From Bugulina stolonifera (taxonomy: Eukaryota; Bryozoa; Gymnolaemata; Cheilostomatida; Bugulidae): a stretch of DNA of 64,000 nt. Shown one piece after another: positions 61,112-64,000 of the stretch. The position numbers and the translations under genes are program-made. The DNA is taken from the NCBI GenBank assembly GCA_935421135.1, contig OW285188.1, forward strand, positions 18,577,233-18,641,232, in the 5' to 3' direction. Each line of letters begins with the position of its first letter. The first letter of the stretch is position 1. The notes beneath the pieces are model-generated. The model did no database searches, was not told where the DNA came from, and was given only the letters and a program-made list of their open reading frames with translations.

Positions 61112-62101
61112 TGTAGTGAAACGAACCGCATTGGTGTAGTGGGCCTTCAACTCCCAGAGTCTCAAGGTCCATAACATTAAACACTGACATTACAGCGTTA
61201 GCGTCTAGCCTCCCTTGGCTAGCCAGTCACTGACTCATAATGCATAGACATCACTAGCTACTAGTTACTAGCTACAGCTACATGGTAATTCACTCTATGT
61301 TTACTATTGTATTGTTACCCACCAATCATGTCGCTGTATTATCTGATATTATACTTACGTATTATAGCGTGCTTTATATTATTGTCATTATCCAATCATA
61401 TTGTCGTACTGGTTTACTACTATTGTATTGGACACATACCTATCGCTAACTAACTATACTTGCCTAGCATGTTTGCAATTACGTAATCATCACCTGATTA
61501 TTGTCTACGTGACGTCGGGCGGAACCAGCCATATTATTGCATCAGTTCCGGAGCCGACCCCATGTCGGATAGCCAATACCATGTCGGGCTCTTTTGACCG
61601 GAAGTTTGTTATGTATATAAGGCAGTGCATTTTGTGTTGTAATTCAGTTGTTGATTGCGCTTGAATAAAGCAACATCTCCTAACTCAACCTACAGAGGCT
61701 TACTCTTTAGGCGGGTAACTCCACCTGAGAATCCTTTAGATTCAGTACGGCTCGAGTTCACCTCATCTTAGGCTAAGCACATCTCTATCCACCCCTTAGG
61801 CTTAGGCCGATCCCGGGTTCTAATGAACCTAGCGTCGGACTTAGGTTCTCAAGGTTAGACATTCTTTCTCTACACTCCCTCGGAGTATAAACTCTACATG
61901 ACCTACGTCGGTCCTGAGCTCCAATGAATCTCGGCATCGGCCTACGTCTGATATAATCTACACTATAAAGAGCACCCATAACTGTTCACTCTTTTATGTA
62001 ATGAGCAGAAGGTATACTTGGTCGGCCTCTACCACCTTCCAAGCCCTTCACATACTTGTAGCCCTCGGCTCTCGTATGCAATAGTACTCAAAAACATTAC
62101 A
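61112..62101 (+). mobile_element. Solo LTR, family A (copy 3), at a splice donor
   Basis: Starts TGTAGTGAAACG and ends AACATTACA, with GTAT on both sides (61108-61111 and 62102-62105). TATGTATATAAGGC (TATA) precedes CTTGAATAAAGCAACATC (poly(A) signal). The left GTAT is part of the signal-exon donor GTGAGTAT, which is thus preserved. The paralogue at 52795-52802 shows the empty site. Confidence 0.92.
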
Positions 62102-62105
62102 GTAT

Positions 62106-62729
62106 TGTAGTGGATATTAGAAGGAGTTACTCTCCCTTGCTCCCCAGCAACTCCCTAGAGTTTCATGATCATTCGGCAACGGATACTTGTAAATTATTAA
62201 TATATTTCTCATACCTCTGTATCTCCTATCTATCCAATACAACTCTTGTTCTTGGTAGCGTGATCAGTGTATTGTATCAATCCAGAGAAAAACGTATAAG
62301 AATCCAAAGTGTACAATGGTAAGTAGTAGATTAAGTGACAACAAACCGTGTAAAACTGCCTACCTTATATATACTGGCATATGGCTAACGAACCAATGAA
62401 AAGCATAAATATTTCCGACGACAGGTCGGTGTCCAATAGTATAAGACATTGCACCATGGCGACAGGTAATGTGTAATGATGGTGTAATAATATTCGTTAC
62501 AAGTATAGAAACGGCTACCGTTGATTATATGATTGTCGTTTAAGAAGACGGAAAAATATTGTCATAATATAAGTGTCGGCAAGGAAGAATTACTATTACA
62601 AGTTACTATGCCGTTGCCATTGACGAGTACAAAATACAATGATTGATTATAAGATATAAGGATTGATTGCTACCACGTAAGTATATATGTAAGAGTATTA
62701 TAATAAGACAAGTTGTGATGCCCACCACA
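62106..62729. mobile_element. Second LTR-like element (family C) in the same target site
   Basis: Starts TGTAGTGGATATT and ends GCCCACCACA, with GTAT before (shared with the family A LTR) and after (62730-62733). TG...CA ends and the 4-base duplication fit a solo LTR. I see no clear TATA/AATAAA pair, so the orientation is unknown. The interior has CCGACGACAGGTCGG-like G/C-rich stretches reminiscent of families A and B. Confidence 0.75.
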
Positions 62730-62861
62730 GTATCTCCTCCTTTGACCTCTCTTTCATTTATATATGTTTATTTTGATACTGAGTGTAGCTACATGCTACA
62801 AGTCATGTAGTTGGGATGTGCCACCCAAATGTATATATGTATATAATTATACTGTATGTAT

Positions 62862-62897
62862 AGACTTATAATAGATATTAATATCTATTATAAGTCT
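62862..62897. repeat. 36-base perfect palindrome
   Basis: AGACTTATAATAGATATT followed directly by its reverse complement, with no loop. It lies in the intron upstream of the membrane exon. Confidence 0.95.
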
Positions 62898-62906
62898 GTA
62901 TGGAAA

Positions 62907-62958
62907 TATGGAAATTGTCCAGATCACCACAATTGTGGTGATCTGGACAATTTCCATA
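62907..62958. repeat. 52-base perfect palindrome
   Basis: TATGGAAATTGTCCAGATCA runs through a CCACAATTGTGG centre to the exact reverse complement, ending TTTCCATA. It is nine bases from the previous palindrome. The partner block around 52890 lacks it. Confidence 0.95.
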
Positions 62959-63056
62959 ATATATTGCCCATTTCATTCTGAACTGGACATTATCTCCATA
63001 AACCTTTTATAGAAGTATAATTTCTACTCAGCTGTAGATGATAGGCAGCAGCTACC

Positions 63057-63118
63057 GCTGTGTCTGTCTGACCGTCCGTCTGTCTGACCATTCGTCCGTC
63101 TGACCATCCGTCCATCTG
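63057..63118 (+). repeat. CTGACC/GTCCGTCTGT tandem repeat
   Basis: Degenerate 12-16 base units made of TGTCTGACC and GTCCGTC, repeated about four times in the same intron. Confidence 0.85.
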
Positions 63119-63679
63119 TTAACCTAAGTCTTTTATTCTGAGCATTATTAACCCAACCATAATGACCAAGGTGAAAAGACGCTGTATGTTGTTGTCTCCA
63201 AGACAGAATTGCTGCATCCCAGGCTCCATAAAGTTGCAGCTCAGGCGACTGTAATGATTTTTATATTACTGCATTTCCCAGCTGTGAGTAATTCCACATA
63301 GAGGCTTCTATCTACTTGTACATGTACATCCTCATTGCCAAGAATCCAATAGGCCTTGTTATATAAGCACATTTGCATACTTTTTAAGTGAGTAATCTCC
63401 TTAACAGGTAAACCGCCTGATGATGTCAGCAGCTGGACCAGTTACGCTTTCCCTGCCATGATTGCCGCTATTGCTGCTCTAGTGATAGCTTTGGTAGCAG
63501 TTGTACTGAAACACAGTAGGAGGTTAGTATATAAAATAATGGTGTTTTACAAATAAGCAGGTCAACATAGTTTTAAGTGTAAGAGTGTTCAGGATAAGAC
63601 TCAGCTCCAAGAGAGGCCATGAGCTTCGGTGTTTAGTGGATGGCTTTCTAGCCGACTAACAGAACACCACATAATTATG

Positions 63680-64000
63680 TAAACTATCAACATTACATTA
63701 CGTTTGATGAAAGTGAGTGAAATTGGTGTGGTTGGATGTAGTACATCTAACTGTCGCAAGGTATATTTATTATGCCTAGCCCTCAAAGCGTATTTTGTCA
63801 CAGCGGGTGCAAATGAAACGTGTATGATATAAATTTGTCAAACCAAGCTATTTTGCGGGGAAAATTTGAGTAAAGGGTAAATGGACTCTAACAATTGACA
63901 TCTTGATCGAGTTCCATCACATACAATAATTTTCATCAACTATGGGCATTACCTGCATCATCAACAATGAAACTGGACAACTAGACATCATTGCAGAAAT
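63680..64000 (+). repeat. Right copy of duplicated segment (partner 53319-53640)
   Basis: TATCAACATTACATTACG through GACATCATTGCAGAAAT matches the left copy to the window edge. In the left copy this segment is followed by the NHL membrane-exon fragment, so another NHL-gene unit may begin just beyond the right edge. Confidence 0.85.

Larger units (their letters stand above)
53919..62840 (+). repeat. Segmental duplicate of 40116-52900
   Basis: Collinear matches in order: 53919 with 40116, 54010-54620 with 42060-42440, 54650-54965 with 42586-42866, 55060-55520 with 46190-46780, 55570-57143 with 49950-51695, 60000-61111 with 51688-52802, and 62734-62840 with 52803-52900. The copy lacks the hAT and LTR insertions of the parent but has others of its own, and has lost the NHL-coding stretch. 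Confidence 0.88.
61048..63522 (+). pseudogene. Signal and membrane exons of an NHL-receptor-type gene lacking the ectodomain
   Basis: Signal exon 61048-61103 encodes MMLLNILFLGTLLLVKIYG, a near copy of 52739-52794. A membrane exon at 63408-63522 encodes GKPPDDVSSWTSYAFPAMI and AAIAALVIALVAVVLKHSRR. It has phase 1 in and phase 2 out, as in the intact genes. The signal exon ends in phase 2, so it cannot splice directly to the membrane exon in frame; an NHL exon would be needed and none lies between. Two LTRs now sit in the intron. The tail exon would be beyond the right edge. It could be a relic, or the membrane exon could serve another transcript. Confidence 0.6.

Overview
This is a eukaryotic, almost certainly animal, genomic window. 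Every recognisable gene is split by GT-AG introns, the DNA is AT-rich, and the gene set is metazoan: an ORP1-type ankyrin protein, RanBP1, ERp29 with an HDEL tail, an SLC7 heteromeric amino acid transporter light chain, and class I aldolases with the C-terminal Tyr. Short-to-moderate introns, mobile-element debris and a cluster of NHL-ectodomain membrane proteins suggest an early-branching animal such as a demosponge. That placement is inference.

Layout, left half (1-36,500): ORP1-like (minus, runs off the left edge), RanBP1 (plus), ERp29 (minus), a myristoylation-signal coiled-coil protein of unknown function (plus), an 11-exon SLC7 transporter (minus), and two tandem 7-exon fructose-bisphosphate aldolases (both minus) with identical intron positions. 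Exon structures were rebuilt by eye from splice sites and reading phase. Most models close in frame: ERp29 263 aa, coiled-coil protein 274 aa, SLC7 498 aa, aldolases 365 and 366 aa.

Right half (36,500-64,000): a plus-strand cluster of related genes for predicted type I membrane proteins. Each has a signal peptide, an NHL-repeat (beta-propeller-like) ectodomain, a Thr-rich stalk, one membrane span and a tyrosine-rich cytoplasmic tail. Two are intact (527 and 532 aa). The first carries a tail matching the ITAM consensus (YxxL-x8-YxxL) plus a third YxxI. The rest of the cluster is a decayed segmental duplicate (about 53,919-62,840 against 40,116-52,900) with a gutted gene copy, orphan signal-peptide exons and an orphan membrane exon. 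This receptor-like array is the most interesting system in the window.

The duplicate doubles as an internal control for mobile elements. Its paralogous empty sites define precise insertions: solo LTRs (TG...CA, TATA box, AATAAA) with 4-base target duplications that are almost always GTAT, two hAT elements with exact 8-base duplications, tRNA-derived SINEs, TIR MITEs and several long palindromes.
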